64,000 nt of DNA from Micromonospora sp. PLK6-60 (GTDB taxonomy: Bacteria > Actinomycetota > Actinomycetes > Mycobacteriales > Micromonosporaceae), in the NCBI RefSeq assembly GCF_019890675.1, contig NZ_JAIOAA010000010.1:1-64000 (forward strand), read 5' to 3'. Both the position numbers and the translations under genes were made by a program. Below are positions 41,291 to 49,643 of this stretch, in pieces. The notes beneath the pieces are model-generated. The model was given only the letters and a program-made list of their open reading frames with translations, had not been told where the DNA came from and ran no database searches. Positions within the stretch are counted from its first letter, which is position 1. Every line of letters starts with the position of its first letter.

Positions 41291-42520
41291 CTATAGGGTG
41301 CGGAACTCGTTGGTGCGGCGTTGGTGAGTAGCCAGGCTGCCATTGGCGAGCCGCAACTGAGGCTCGCTGGTCGAGGCTTCTTCTTCGCCAATGCAGTTCT
41401 CATGAGCGATGTTCACCGCGAAACACAGGCGGCCTTCAAGCGAGGCCACCGAATTCCAGGCGATACCCTTCACATCGGCACCATCGAAGACATGCAGCAT
41501 GTACTCGCTAAACACCTGTGTGGGGATGTAGTCAAGGTGACCGCGCTGATGATCGACTGGCTGCCGTAGCTCGCCGATCAATTCGTGCAGAAACTCGATC
41601 TCGTGTCGTGCGCCGCCGAGTTCTGGATCGAATGGGCTCGGCACCGAAGGAATCGCGCTCAGATCCACTATGTCGATCGCTTTCGTCGTGGCGAAGCGTC
41701 CTGAGGTGAAGTACTCGCGGGGATCTGTGCGCGCTACCTCCGCGAGTGCGGTCTCGACGTCTTCGGCTGCATAGAACAGCGGGATGCCGGCCGGGCTCAT
41801 ACGTGAGGCGTTCACTGACAACTCTGGTCGGTTGGTCCCGAGGTCGCGCGCGGCCCAACTCTTCGACTCATCTGTGGCGTCATGACCGCGTACTCGGTAC
41901 ATGGACGTGCCAGGGGGCAAAGTCCTGATCGCGCCCAGTTCCCTGAGCGATCGGCCGATAGCGTCAAGTGCGGCCGCCACTGACATCTGGTCGACGCCGC
42001 CGCTGCCTGCCTTCCGCTGTACGGCCCAGAACACGAAGCGTGTGCGATGCATGATTTGTTGGCGGAACCTACTCCATGTGAGGGCGTACTCTTCCGTGGG
42101 TTCGCGCGATTTCCAGGACTTCAGGATGTAGACGCCCTCTGGTACCCGTCGCCCGACGTCATCGGAGACATTCCAGCCGTACGGGTCGGAGCCAAGTCCG
42201 TCGAGGTGGTAGGGAAGCTCGTCGCCTCGGAATAGAGTGACGAGCTCCTCGTCGAGCGGCATTCCCACATCATCGGCTCGATCGAACGTGTGGTGGACGC
42301 CTACCATGAACGCGCGGATGAGGACGTCGATCGGGGCGGCCGGATGAAAACCACAGTATGAGCACGCGTAGTTCGGCGAGGTCGCTCGTGCGACCGCATC
42401 CTGCAGGTGGGGATCGGTGCCGGCGCAGCCTTCACAGATCAGCTTTACGCGGCTCAGCCCGTCAAGATCCTCGTCGTCGTACGGCCATTCGTCATTCACG
42501 ATGTGATTATCCGATTCCAT
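41291..42520 (-). CDS. HEPN/RES N-terminal domain plus RES-domain protein
   Basis: A 409-residue protein. The N-terminus has CEGCAGTD and CSYCGF (two CxxC pairs, probable zinc) and a helical part seen in HEPN/RES-N proteins. The C-terminal half has the RES pattern: MYRVRGHD (first Arg), then NASRMSPAGIPLFYAAEDVETALAEV (second Arg, Tyr, Glu), then a Ser-containing strand. RES toxins degrade NAD+. No Xre-type antitoxin gene is adjacent. ATG 42520 has AGGTG five bases upstream. It shares a convergent end with the SLATT gene. Confidence 0.82.
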   Translation of the reverse strand: MESDNHIVNDEWPYDDEDLDGLSRVKLICEGCAGTDPHLQDAVARATSPNYACSYCGFHPAAPIDVLIRAFMVGVHHTFDRADDVGMPLDEELVTLFRGDELPYHLDGLGSDPYGWNVSDDVGRRVPEGVYILKSWKSREPTEEYALTWSRFRQQIMHRTRFVFWAVQRKAGSGGVDQMSVAAALDAIGRSLRELGAIRTLPPGTSMYRVRGHDATDESKSWAARDLGTNRPELSVNASRMSPAGIPLFYAAEDVETALAEVARTDPREYFTSGRFATTKAIDIVDLSAIPSVPSPFDPELGGARHEIEFLHELIGELRQPVDHQRGHLDYIPTQVFSEYMLHVFDGADVKGIAWNSVASLEGRLCFAVNIAHENCIGEEEASTSEPQLRLANGSLATHQRRTNEFRTL

Positions 42521-42614
42521 CAAGTCACCTGCCTCGCCGCCAGCCACCAGCGTAGCGGCGCTGATCAATCTGTTGAACGCTAGACGTCTGCCGGCCCCAA
42601 GCAGCGAGATGCGG

Positions 42615-42646
42615 CCCCTGCACAAAGATCAACCAGGGTGCAGGGG
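42615..42646. repeat. Hairpin between RES gene and transfer-operon promoter
   Basis: CCCCTGCAC and its complement with a 14-nt loop, inside a wider imperfect GCGG...CCGC pairing. It lies upstream of both flanking genes, so it may insulate or terminate antisense transcription. Confidence 0.5.
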
Positions 42647-42733
42647 CTCAAGCCGCACTGGGGCGTCCGACTGCCCCCTTGGTCGGCAGATGTGGGACTG
42701 CGCAAAACCTCTCGGCCAGCCCGCATCTAGGAA

Positions 42734-42797
42734 GTTGTTGACTTGTCTGCCAAGTGCCGTCTACCTTGGACCGCAACTTGGCAGACAAGTTAACAAC
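42734..42797. promoter_or_regulatory. Repressed promoter of the AICE transfer/replication operon
   Basis: TTGACT (42738-42743), 18-bp spacer, TACCTT (42762-42767) form a promoter. Two 15-bp sites, ACTTGTCTGCCAAGT (42741-42755) and its exact complement (42776-42790), overlap and flank it; extended arms 42734-42755 and 42776-42797 match over 21 of 22 bp. The site core equals the operator at the GntR gene (37294). Binding here would block the promoter. Confidence 0.75.
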
Positions 42798-42811
42798 CTG
42801 GAGGTTGAGCG

Positions 42812-43207
42812 ATGGCTCTGCGAGGCGGCACGCGGTTCGCCGTGCGGTTCGAGGACGTGTTCCCGGCGGGGTGCGCGTTGGTGCCCGAGTCGATGGGTGA
42901 GGTCGAGGACTACGACGAGAAGACCGGCCGGCGCACCCCGGCAAAGGACAAGGTGACCGGCCAGCGGGTGTGGCAGGTGCGGGTGATGGACCTGGATCCC
43001 GAGCTGGGGAAGCGGTCACGGGAGACGACGGTGAAGATCTCCGCCGACTACCAGCCGGTGCCGCCGACGGGTGCGCCGTTCGAGGCGGTGGAGTTCGACG
43101 GGATGACGGTCACGCCGTACGTGAGCAACAACAACCGAATGGCGTACTCGCTACGTGCGACCGGGCTGCGGGCGCCGGCGGGCGTGGCCAAGAAGGCGGC
43201 GGCGTAG
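42812..43207 (+). CDS. AICE hypothetical protein, first gene of the transfer operon
   Basis: A 131-residue beta-rich protein (FAVRFEDVFPAGCALVPESMGEVEDYDEKTGRR..., VWQVRVMDLDPELGKRSRETTVKIS, PFEAVEFDGMTVTPYVS). Proteins of this kind are frequent just before FtsK-type genes in AICEs; I do not know an assigned function. ATG 42812 has GGAGG seven bases upstream and is the first start after the repressed promoter. Confidence 0.75.
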   Translation: MALRGGTRFAVRFEDVFPAGCALVPESMGEVEDYDEKTGRRTPAKDKVTGQRVWQVRVMDLDPELGKRSRETTVKISADYQPVPPTGAPFEAVEFDGMTVTPYVSNNNRMAYSLRATGLRAPAGVAKKAAA

Positions 43208-43219
43208 CCGCATCAGGTG

Positions 43220-43259
43220 GGGGCGGGGCTGTCAGGTCTTGGCGGACGGCAGCCCCGCC
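43220..43259 (+). terminator. Hairpin between the first and second genes of the transfer operon
   Basis: GGGCGGGGCTG and its exact complement, 18-nt loop, starting 13 bp after the stop at 43207. It could act as a partial terminator that lowers transfer-gene expression relative to the first gene. Confidence 0.65.
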
Positions 43260-43298
43260 CTCTGTCTCTTCCCCTGCTCTGGCGAGAGAGGTAGTGAC

Positions 43299-43361
43299 AT
43301 GTCCAAGGGTATGCCCGCCGTCGGGCGGGTGCTGGTGGCGGTCGTTCGGGGTGCGCGATGA
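43299..43361 (+). CDS. 20-residue peptide coupled to the FtsK-type gene
   Basis: ATG 43299 codes MSKGMPAVGRVLVAVVRGAR and stops in an ATGA overlap with the translocase start at 43358. AGAGG lies about 7 bases upstream. It follows the hairpin at 43220 and may serve as a translational leader or a tiny membrane peptide. Confidence 0.45.
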   Translation: MSKGMPAVGRVLVAVVRGAR

Positions 43362-44980
43362 TCCGCCGGCCGCGTGGTGAGGTCGTGATGACCACGGCCG
43401 GGGACCTGATGGTGATCCGGCCGCGCCGGCTGGAGTTGCCGGTCTGGCTGATCGTGCTCGGCCTGGTGCTGCGGTGGCTGTGGCGCGGTCTGTGGTGGTG
43501 CGTGCGTCACCCGGTCTCCGTCGGCCTGGCGGTGGCCGCGGTGGTGCTCTACCGGGAGTTCGGCCGCTCCGGGCTGATCGTTCCGCTGGTCCTGGCCGGC
43601 CTGGTGTCGGCTGTGTGGCGGTGGAAGCACGAGGCGTCCTGGTGGGCCTGGTGCGCCGGCCCGGTGCTGGGTCGGTGCCGTCAGGTGTTCGTCTATCGGC
43701 GGGCGTGGCGGGAGGCCATGACGCTGTGCGGGTTGACCCGCACGTATGACCATCGGGTCGTCCTGCCGCGGTTGCTGCGGGTGCGCTCGGATCAGGCGCT
43801 CGACGTGCTGACCATCCGCATGGTGCGGGGCCAGACGCCGGAGGAGTTCCAGCGGGTCACGGCGAACCTGGCGTACGCGTTCGGCCGCCGCCACGCCCGG
43901 GTCTACTCGGAGCGTCCCGGGGAGCCGCCGGTTCGTACCGGCTATTGGGCGATGGTGCTCGGCTGGGTGGACCGGCTGCGGTACCGGGACCGGCCGTCGC
44001 TGGTCTATTTGGTGGTGGTCCGCACGGATGCGCTGCGGACGGTGGTGAAGCCGTTCGACGTGCCGTCGGTGCCGGACTTCACCGCGCTGCCGCTGGCCCG
44101 TCGCGAGGATCTGCGGCACTGGCGTCTGCACCTGCTTGCCACCCATGTGCTGATTGGCGGCGCTACCCGCTCCGGGAAGGGCTCCGTGCTGTGGTCGCTG
44201 GTGCGGGCGCTTGCTGGTGGGATCACCTCGGGGCTGGTGCGGCTGTGGGTGATTGACCCCAAGGGCGGGATGGAGTTCGCCATGGGTCGGCCGTTGTTCG
44301 CCCGGTTCGCCTGCAAGTCGTTCGAGGCGATGGCGGACCTGCTGGACGAGGCCGTGGCGGTGATGCGGGAGCGGCAGACCCGGCTGGCCGGCGCGGTGCG
44401 GGTGCACACCCCGACCGAGGCTGACCCCCTGGTCGTGGTCGTCATCGACGAGATGGCGGCGCTGACCGCGTACCTCCAGGACGTCGACCTGCGCAAGCGC
44501 ATCGCGTCCTCGCTGGGGCTGCTGCTGTCTCAGGGTGCCGGCGTCGGCGTGCTGGTGGTGGCTGCGTTGCAGGACCCCCGCAAGGAGGTGCTGCCGTTCC
44601 GGGACCTGTTCCCGACCCGGATCGCGCTTGGCCTGACCGAGGCCGCTCAGGTCGACCTGGTGTTGGGTGACGGCGCCCGCAACCGAGGTGCGCTGGCCGA
44701 CCAGATGCCCCGGTGGGCCAAGGGCGTCGGCTACGTGATCCTCGACGGCACCCCGGAGCCGGCCCGGGTGCGGTTCTCGTACATCTCCGACGACCACATC
44801 CGGGAGCTGGCCGCCGGCTACGCCGCACCGGCCGACGCGGCGGACATCCTCGCCCAGGTCGGCCGGGAAACCGCCGACGAGCCCAACCGGAAACCGCTGC
44901 CCCGCCCTCGCGGGCCGCTGCTGCCGGACTCGCTGCTGACCTTCCTCGACCGCGACGCCGACGGGGGTGAGCCGCGGTGA
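43358..44980 (+). CDS. FtsK/SpoIIIE-type conjugal DNA translocase (TraSA/TraB-like)
   Basis: A 540-residue protein. Two N-terminal membrane helices (about 28-75) are followed by the motor domain with Walker A GATRSGKGS (about residue 268) and Walker B VVVVIDEMAAL (about 357). AICE elements use one such hexameric pump to move double-stranded DNA between mycelial compartments, without a relaxase. ATG 43358 overlaps the small peptide gene; GTG/ATG further in (MTTAGDL) is an alternative. The end overlaps the next gene by 4 bp. Confidence 0.92.
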   Translation: MIRRPRGEVVMTTAGDLMVIRPRRLELPVWLIVLGLVLRWLWRGLWWCVRHPVSVGLAVAAVVLYREFGRSGLIVPLVLAGLVSAVWRWKHEASWWAWCAGPVLGRCRQVFVYRRAWREAMTLCGLTRTYDHRVVLPRLLRVRSDQALDVLTIRMVRGQTPEEFQRVTANLAYAFGRRHARVYSERPGEPPVRTGYWAMVLGWVDRLRYRDRPSLVYLVVVRTDALRTVVKPFDVPSVPDFTALPLARREDLRHWRLHLLATHVLIGGATRSGKGSVLWSLVRALAGGITSGLVRLWVIDPKGGMEFAMGRPLFARFACKSFEAMADLLDEAVAVMRERQTRLAGAVRVHTPTEADPLVVVVIDEMAALTAYLQDVDLRKRIASSLGLLLSQGAGVGVLVVAALQDPRKEVLPFRDLFPTRIALGLTEAAQVDLVLGDGARNRGALADQMPRWAKGVGYVILDGTPEPARVRFSYISDDHIRELAAGYAAPADAADILAQVGRETADEPNRKPLPRPRGPLLPDSLLTFLDRDADGGEPR

Positions 44981-45231
44981 CCGCCCCGGCCTTCTACCGG
45001 CTGCGCGCCCCGAACGCGGATGGCGCGAGCAGCACCGCCGTGTCCGTCCGCGTCGACCCGGAGCGGCCCGACCCGTACCCGGTCTATCTCGCCGTCGGCG
45101 GCGGCCGGCGCCGCATGCACCTGACCCCCGACGAGGCGTGGGCGCTGTGGCGCTGCCTCTCCGAAGCGGTCGCCTCCCTGGGCGAGCCGCCCGAGCACAT
45201 CCGTACCCGCGTCGCCCCGGCCCGGAGGTAA
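44977..45231 (+). CDS. AICE small hypothetical protein
   Basis: An 84-residue protein with a small beta-sheet part (STAVSVRVDPERPDPYPVYLAVGGG) and a helix (TPDEAWALWRCLSEAVASL). GTG 44977 overlaps the translocase stop (GTGA). Conserved placement after the translocase suggests an intramycelial-spread or accessory role; no motif is recognised. Confidence 0.65.
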   Translation: MTAPAFYRLRAPNADGASSTAVSVRVDPERPDPYPVYLAVGGGRRRMHLTPDEAWALWRCLSEAVASLGEPPEHIRTRVAPARR

Positions 45232-45234
45232 CCG

Positions 45235-45423
45235 ATGTCCCTCAAGCGCTTCTTCCTCGGCACCCACCGCATCAAGCCGCTGCACATCGAGCTGAACGAG
45301 TCCCCGGACCGGCTCGCCGCCGCCCTGCATGGCCTGGCGCACTTCGTCGACCACCGCCGCGACCTGCACGGGCAGCGCATCCACATCACCCTGACCGTGC
45401 GCGACCGCGGGGGCCGCCGATGA
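45235..45423 (+). CDS. AICE small hypothetical protein
   Basis: A 62-residue protein (MSLKRFFLGTHRIKPLHIELNE ... LHGLAHFVDHRRDLHGQRIHITLTVRDR), basic and His-rich. ATG 45235 has GGAGG six bases upstream; it starts 3 bp after the previous stop and overlaps the next ATG (ATGA). Function unknown. Confidence 0.65.
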   Translation: MSLKRFFLGTHRIKPLHIELNESPDRLAAALHGLAHFVDHRRDLHGQRIHITLTVRDRGGRR

Positions 45424-45956
45424 TGCGCGCCGAGCCGGCTGCCCGGCTGCTGATCCTGCTCACCGTCGGCATCATGGCCGGCGCCGCCGCCTTCACCCAC
45501 GTCCATGACCTGACCGTGGCGCACGGGCAGCCGGACTGGATCGGCTGGGCCAACGCGGTGGCCGTCGAGCTGATGGCGATCTACCTCGGGCTGGAGATCC
45601 GCGCCCGCCGCCGCGCCGGCCGCCCGGTCGGAATGGTCGGCGTGCTCCTGGTCGCCTTCGCCCTGCTGTCCCTCGCCGCCCAGGTCGCGGAAGCCGAACC
45701 GTCCGTGTGGGGCTGGATCGTCGCCGCCGTGCCGTCGCTGGCCTTCCTCGCCCTGGTCAAGGTCGTCCTGTCCAGCGCACCCGCCGTACCACCGGCGCCC
45801 GAGCCCGACCAGCCGCAAGCCGACTGGTACGACGAGCCGCAGCCTGTCGAACCCGTCCCGCCGGCTCCGGTGATGCCGCCGGCATCGGCCGCGGTGCTGC
45901 CTCCGCTCGGCGTCGTCCAGCCCACCCGGCCGCAGGTCGTGGGGATCATCCGATGA
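45420..45956 (+). CDS. DUF2637-like membrane spread protein (SpdB type)
   Basis: A 178-residue protein with four hydrophobic helices in the first ~115 residues (LLILLTVGIMAGAAAFTHVHDLT, WIGWANAVAVELMAIYLGLEI, VGVLLVAFALLSLAAQVAEA, WGWIVAAVPSLAFLALVKVV) and a Pro-rich cytosolic tail. This resembles DUF2637/Spd proteins that assist plasmid spread within mycelium. It lies in the tightly overlapping tra-spd-rep series; both ends overlap neighbours by 4 bp. Confidence 0.75.
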   Translation: MMRAEPAARLLILLTVGIMAGAAAFTHVHDLTVAHGQPDWIGWANAVAVELMAIYLGLEIRARRRAGRPVGMVGVLLVAFALLSLAAQVAEAEPSVWGWIVAAVPSLAFLALVKVVLSSAPAVPPAPEPDQPQADWYDEPQPVEPVPPAPVMPPASAAVLPPLGVVQPTRPQVVGIIR

Positions 45957-47722
45957 CCGCGCCGACCCTGCCCGGCCTCGCGCCGGCCGCCCCGACCCCG
46001 GCTGCTGCTCCTCGGCCGGGGTCGCGGGCGGCCCGCATGGCGCTGCCCCGCTCGGTCGACGTGCTCAAACAGATCGCGATCGAGTACGGCGTCTGCGTCC
46101 GCCCCCTCGCGATGCGCCGCACCGACCTCGACACCGGCCTGACCGAGGTCATCGACCTGCCCTGCGGGGCGACCCGCGAGGACAAGTGCCCGCCCTGCGC
46201 CAAGAAGAACCGCCGGCTGCGGCAGGCCCAGATCCGCGAGGGCTGGCACCGCGACGACGAACCCCTACCCGGCCCCGAACCCGCGACCGAGGCACAGAAG
46301 TCCCTGATCCTGTTCCGGGCACACCTGGAGTTCTCCCGCGACGAGGCCGTCCGCGCCGCCCAGTGGGACCAGGTGACCGACCTCGACGAGGCGATCCGCG
46401 AGGTAGAAGAAGCCATCGCAGCGGAGGGCCTGCGCGGGCGCGTCGGCCCACCCCATGCGGGCGCCGACGAGGACCAGGACGACGAGCCCGGCCGCAGGCG
46501 CAAGCGCTCCACCCGGCGGCGCCAGGACGCCCCCGACCTGCCCCGCCGCAAGGTCGAGCGGCGCACCGTCGGCAAGACCTACACCGCCCGGGACGGCTCG
46601 ACCTTCCGGCCGTCGATGTGGCTCACGCTCACCCTCGACTCCTACGGCCCGGTCCGCCCCGACGGCACCCCGGTCAACCCAGCTCGGTACGACTACCGCC
46701 GAGCAGCCTGGGACGCCGTGCATTTCCCCCGGCTGCTCGACCGGCTCTGGCAGAACCTGCGCCGCTGCGAGGGCTGGAACGTCCAGTACGCCGGCTGCGT
46801 CGAGCCGCAACGCCGCCTCGCCCCACACGCCCACTTCGCCATCCGGGGCACCATCCCACGGGACGTGCTCCGCACCGTGGCGGCGGCGACCTATCACCAG
46901 GTGTGGTGGCCGGCGGTCGACGTCCAGCGGTACACCCTCGACCGGCTCCCCGTCTGGGACGAGCAGGCGGCCGCGTGGGTCGACCCCGACACCCGGGAGC
47001 CGCTGGCCAGCTGGATGGAAGCCCTCGACGCCATCGACGACGACCCGGACGCCGAGCCGGTGCACGTCGTCCGCTTCGGCGCCCAGGTCGACGCCCGCGG
47101 CGTCATGCCCGGCACCGAGGACGCCGAGCGCACCATCCGGTACGTCACGAAGTACATCACCAAGCACACCGGCGACTGCCACAAGGCAACCACCGACCGG
47201 CAACGCGCCCACCTCGACCGGCTCTGGCAGGAACTCCGGGTCACCCCGTGCACCGACCGGTGCGCCAACTGGCTGCTCTACGGCGTCCAACCCAAGAAGG
47301 CACACGCCAAGCTCAAGCCCGGCCGCTGCAAGGGCAAGGTCCACCAACGCGACACCCTCGGCATCGGCGGCCGGCGCATCCTCATCTCCCGCGACTGGTC
47401 CGGCAAGACCCTCGCCGACCACAAGCACGACGTACGCGCCTGGGTCCGGGCACTGCTCGGCGTCACCACCGACAGCGCCACCGCCGGGCAGCTCGTCGAC
47501 GACCAGGGCGACACCGCTGAGCGCGTCCGGCACGCCTGGGAACTCGCCCGGCCCGACGACCCGGACGTCGGACCGATGTCCCACCGGCTCATGCGCTCGA
47601 TCAGCGAACGCGCCCGCTGGCGGACGGAACTCCTCGCCGCCAAGGACCGGGCCGCCCAGGGGTCGCCAGATCTTTCGGCAACTCAGCACGACGCGCAGGA
47701 CATGGGGGAGGAGTCGCATTGA
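45953..47722 (+). CDS. Rolling-circle replication initiator (RepSA-like)
   Basis: A 589-residue protein. MWLTLTLDSYG and PHAHFAIRGTI (HUH-like metal site) and YVTKYITKHTGD (Tyr within the helix expected to hold the nucleophile) are replication-initiator motifs of the pSAM2/pSN22 family. An N-terminal zinc-type group has LPCG...CPPCAKKNRRLR, and another Cys pair occurs at CTDRCANW. It would nick at a double-strand origin to make circular AICE copies. ATG 45953 overlaps the spd gene; its end overlaps xis. Confidence 0.88.
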   Translation: MTAPTLPGLAPAAPTPAAAPRPGSRAARMALPRSVDVLKQIAIEYGVCVRPLAMRRTDLDTGLTEVIDLPCGATREDKCPPCAKKNRRLRQAQIREGWHRDDEPLPGPEPATEAQKSLILFRAHLEFSRDEAVRAAQWDQVTDLDEAIREVEEAIAAEGLRGRVGPPHAGADEDQDDEPGRRRKRSTRRRQDAPDLPRRKVERRTVGKTYTARDGSTFRPSMWLTLTLDSYGPVRPDGTPVNPARYDYRRAAWDAVHFPRLLDRLWQNLRRCEGWNVQYAGCVEPQRRLAPHAHFAIRGTIPRDVLRTVAAATYHQVWWPAVDVQRYTLDRLPVWDEQAAAWVDPDTREPLASWMEALDAIDDDPDAEPVHVVRFGAQVDARGVMPGTEDAERTIRYVTKYITKHTGDCHKATTDRQRAHLDRLWQELRVTPCTDRCANWLLYGVQPKKAHAKLKPGRCKGKVHQRDTLGIGGRRILISRDWSGKTLADHKHDVRAWVRALLGVTTDSATAGQLVDDQGDTAERVRHAWELARPDDPDVGPMSHRLMRSISERARWRTELLAAKDRAAQGSPDLSATQHDAQDMGEESH

Positions 47723-47904
47723 ACGAGGAACTGCTGACCGTGCCGGAAGTGCTCGCCGAGCTGCGGGTATCGCGCTCGACCTGGTTCTACTGGCGGCAGA
47801 CCGGCAAGGGGCCACGGGTGATCAAGCTCCCGAACGGGCAGCTGCGGGTCCGCCGGTCCGCGCTCGGGCGGTGGCTCGGTGAGCTGGAGCAGGACGCGGC
47901 ATGA
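47719..47904 (+). CDS. xis: Excisionase (HTH, MerR-like/DNA-binding domain 17 type)
   Basis: A 61-residue protein with a winged HTH: LLTVPEVLAELRVSRSTWFYWRQTGKGPRVIKLPNGQLRVRRSALGRWL. TTG at 47719, preceded by GGGGAGGAG, overlaps the rep stop, and the stop overlaps the int ATG. It should steer the integrase toward excision. Confidence 0.9.
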   Translation: MNEELLTVPEVLAELRVSRSTWFYWRQTGKGPRVIKLPNGQLRVRRSALGRWLGELEQDAA

Positions 47905-49340
47905 AGAAGAGCTACGAGGTCCAGATCTGGGAGATCGGCAAGCGCGCCGACCGGAAGGCTCGACCGTGGCGGGTCCGCTGGGCGGTGGCTGGCCAGCGCT
48001 TCGAGGAGATGTTCCGTACCAAGGCCCTGGCGCACTCGTTCCGCGCCGAGCTGGTTCAGGCGGCCAACGCCGGAGAGCCCTTCGACCCGGCCACCGGCCG
48101 CCCGGTCTCCGAGGCCAGAACCAAGAACCTCACGACCTGGTACGCGCACAGCCGCGCGTACGTCGAGATGAAGTGGCCCCGGGCGGCGGCCAAGACCCGG
48201 CGCTCTATCGTCGAGGCGCTGACGTCCATCACGGTGACCCTGACCCGGCCGACGAAGCGGGGCCGACCGGCCGACGCCCTGCTCCGTGAGGCGCTGTACC
48301 TCTACGGCCTCAACCCGCGCCGCTGGTCCGAGGAGATCCCCACCGAACACGCGGCGGCCCTCGCCTGGCTGGAATCCGCGTCCCTGCCGGTCGTCGAGCT
48401 GGACTCGCCCGCGATGGTCCGCCGGGTCCTCGACAGCCTCTGCGTACGCCTAGACGGCAAGCCCGCGGCTGCCTCCACCGTCCAGCGGAAGCGGGCCACC
48501 TTCTACAACGTGCTCGGGTACGCCGTCGAGCTGGAGCTGATCGCCTCCAACCCGGTCGACCGGGTGCAGTGGACCGCTCCCGAGGTCGCGCAGTCCATCG
48601 ACCGGCGGGTAGTGGCGAACCCGGCCCAGGTCGCCGCGCTGCTGGAGGCGGTGAAATCTCTCGGCAAACGCGCCGACAAAGTCACGGCGTTCTTCGGCTG
48701 TCTCTACTACGCCGGCATGCGCCCGTCCGAAGCTGCCGATCTTCGACGGGAGGACTGCGACCTGCCCGGCCGGTGCGTCGACTGCGGCGCTGACTTCGAC
48801 GACCTGGCGGCGGTCAGGCCATCCCGGTCCTGCGACCACGAGAAGATCGAATATTGCTGGGGCCGCTTGGTGCTCGCCGGCACCTCGCCGCGCGCCGGCT
48901 CCCACTGGACCGATGACGGCGGCTCCCACGAGCGGCGTGGCCTCAAGCACCGGGGGAGGGCTGAGACCCGTACGGTCCCGATCCCGCCCCGGCTTGTCGA
49001 GCTGCTGTGCGAGCACGTCGACCACCACGGGGTCGGTCCGGACGGTCGGTTCTTCCGGGGCCTGCACGGCGGGCCGCTCTCCGAGTCGGTCTACGACCGG
49101 TGGTGGAAGCTCGCCCGCGAAAAGGCGCTGACCGAATCACAGGTTGCCTCGCCGCTGATCCGCCGGCCGTACGACCTGCGGCACGCGGCGGCCTCGCTCT
49201 GGCTGAATGCCGGCGTCCCGCCGACCGAGGTCGCCCGGCGCCTGGGTCACGGTGTCGCCGTCCTCCTCCGCGTCTACGCCAACTGCATCGACGGCGGCGA
49301 CGACACCATCAACGACAAGATCGGCAGGGTCCTCGGGTGA
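47901..49340 (+). CDS. int: Tyrosine recombinase (AICE integrase)
   Basis: A 479-residue integrase. Core-binding domain is about residues 75-230; the catalytic domain has Arg in GMRPSEAADL (about 273), YDLRH with Arg427 (Tyr in place of the usual first His), RLGHG and nucleophile Tyr459 in VYANC. Between boxes I and II is a Cys-rich insert, CVDCGADFDDL ... SCDHEKIEYC, a possible zinc finger. It acts on the tRNA-Tyr att site. ATG 47901 overlaps xis. Unusually, three genes lie between int and attR. Confidence 0.93.
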   Translation: MKKSYEVQIWEIGKRADRKARPWRVRWAVAGQRFEEMFRTKALAHSFRAELVQAANAGEPFDPATGRPVSEARTKNLTTWYAHSRAYVEMKWPRAAAKTRRSIVEALTSITVTLTRPTKRGRPADALLREALYLYGLNPRRWSEEIPTEHAAALAWLESASLPVVELDSPAMVRRVLDSLCVRLDGKPAAASTVQRKRATFYNVLGYAVELELIASNPVDRVQWTAPEVAQSIDRRVVANPAQVAALLEAVKSLGKRADKVTAFFGCLYYAGMRPSEAADLRREDCDLPGRCVDCGADFDDLAAVRPSRSCDHEKIEYCWGRLVLAGTSPRAGSHWTDDGGSHERRGLKHRGRAETRTVPIPPRLVELLCEHVDHHGVGPDGRFFRGLHGGPLSESVYDRWWKLAREKALTESQVASPLIRRPYDLRHAAASLWLNAGVPPTEVARRLGHGVAVLLRVYANCIDGGDDTINDKIGRVLG

Positions 49341-49643
49341 TCCGTCCAGCTCAGGATCGGGACGCTAATACTCTTCCCTGGCCGGCTGTTGACAGCAGCT
49401 GAGTACGATGAAGCCCCGAACAAGGTCACGCGCAAGTTCCAGCGTCGTCCCGCCTGATCCGGGCCCTGGGTTTGCCGCACTTAATTGCTGTTCAGGTGCC
49501 TGGCAGTCCAACAGCACATGAGGCAGGTTGATGACTGCACCGGCTCTCCGGAGTATCCATCATGGCGATAGCCATAAGTTCGGCGCGTACTCCACCGTAG
49601 GGAGTATGTCAGCTAGCTTGCCTGCCGTGGGAGGCTTGACAGT
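49341..49643. promoter_or_regulatory. Intergenic region with two palindromes before the HNH cassette
   Basis: About 300 bp with no gene. It holds ATGGCGATAGCCAT (49562-49575, arms ATGGC/GCCAT) and TACTCC-N7-GGAGTA (49588-49606), then AGCTAGCT. These are plausible operators for the downstream cassette. GC content falls here. Confidence 0.45.
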
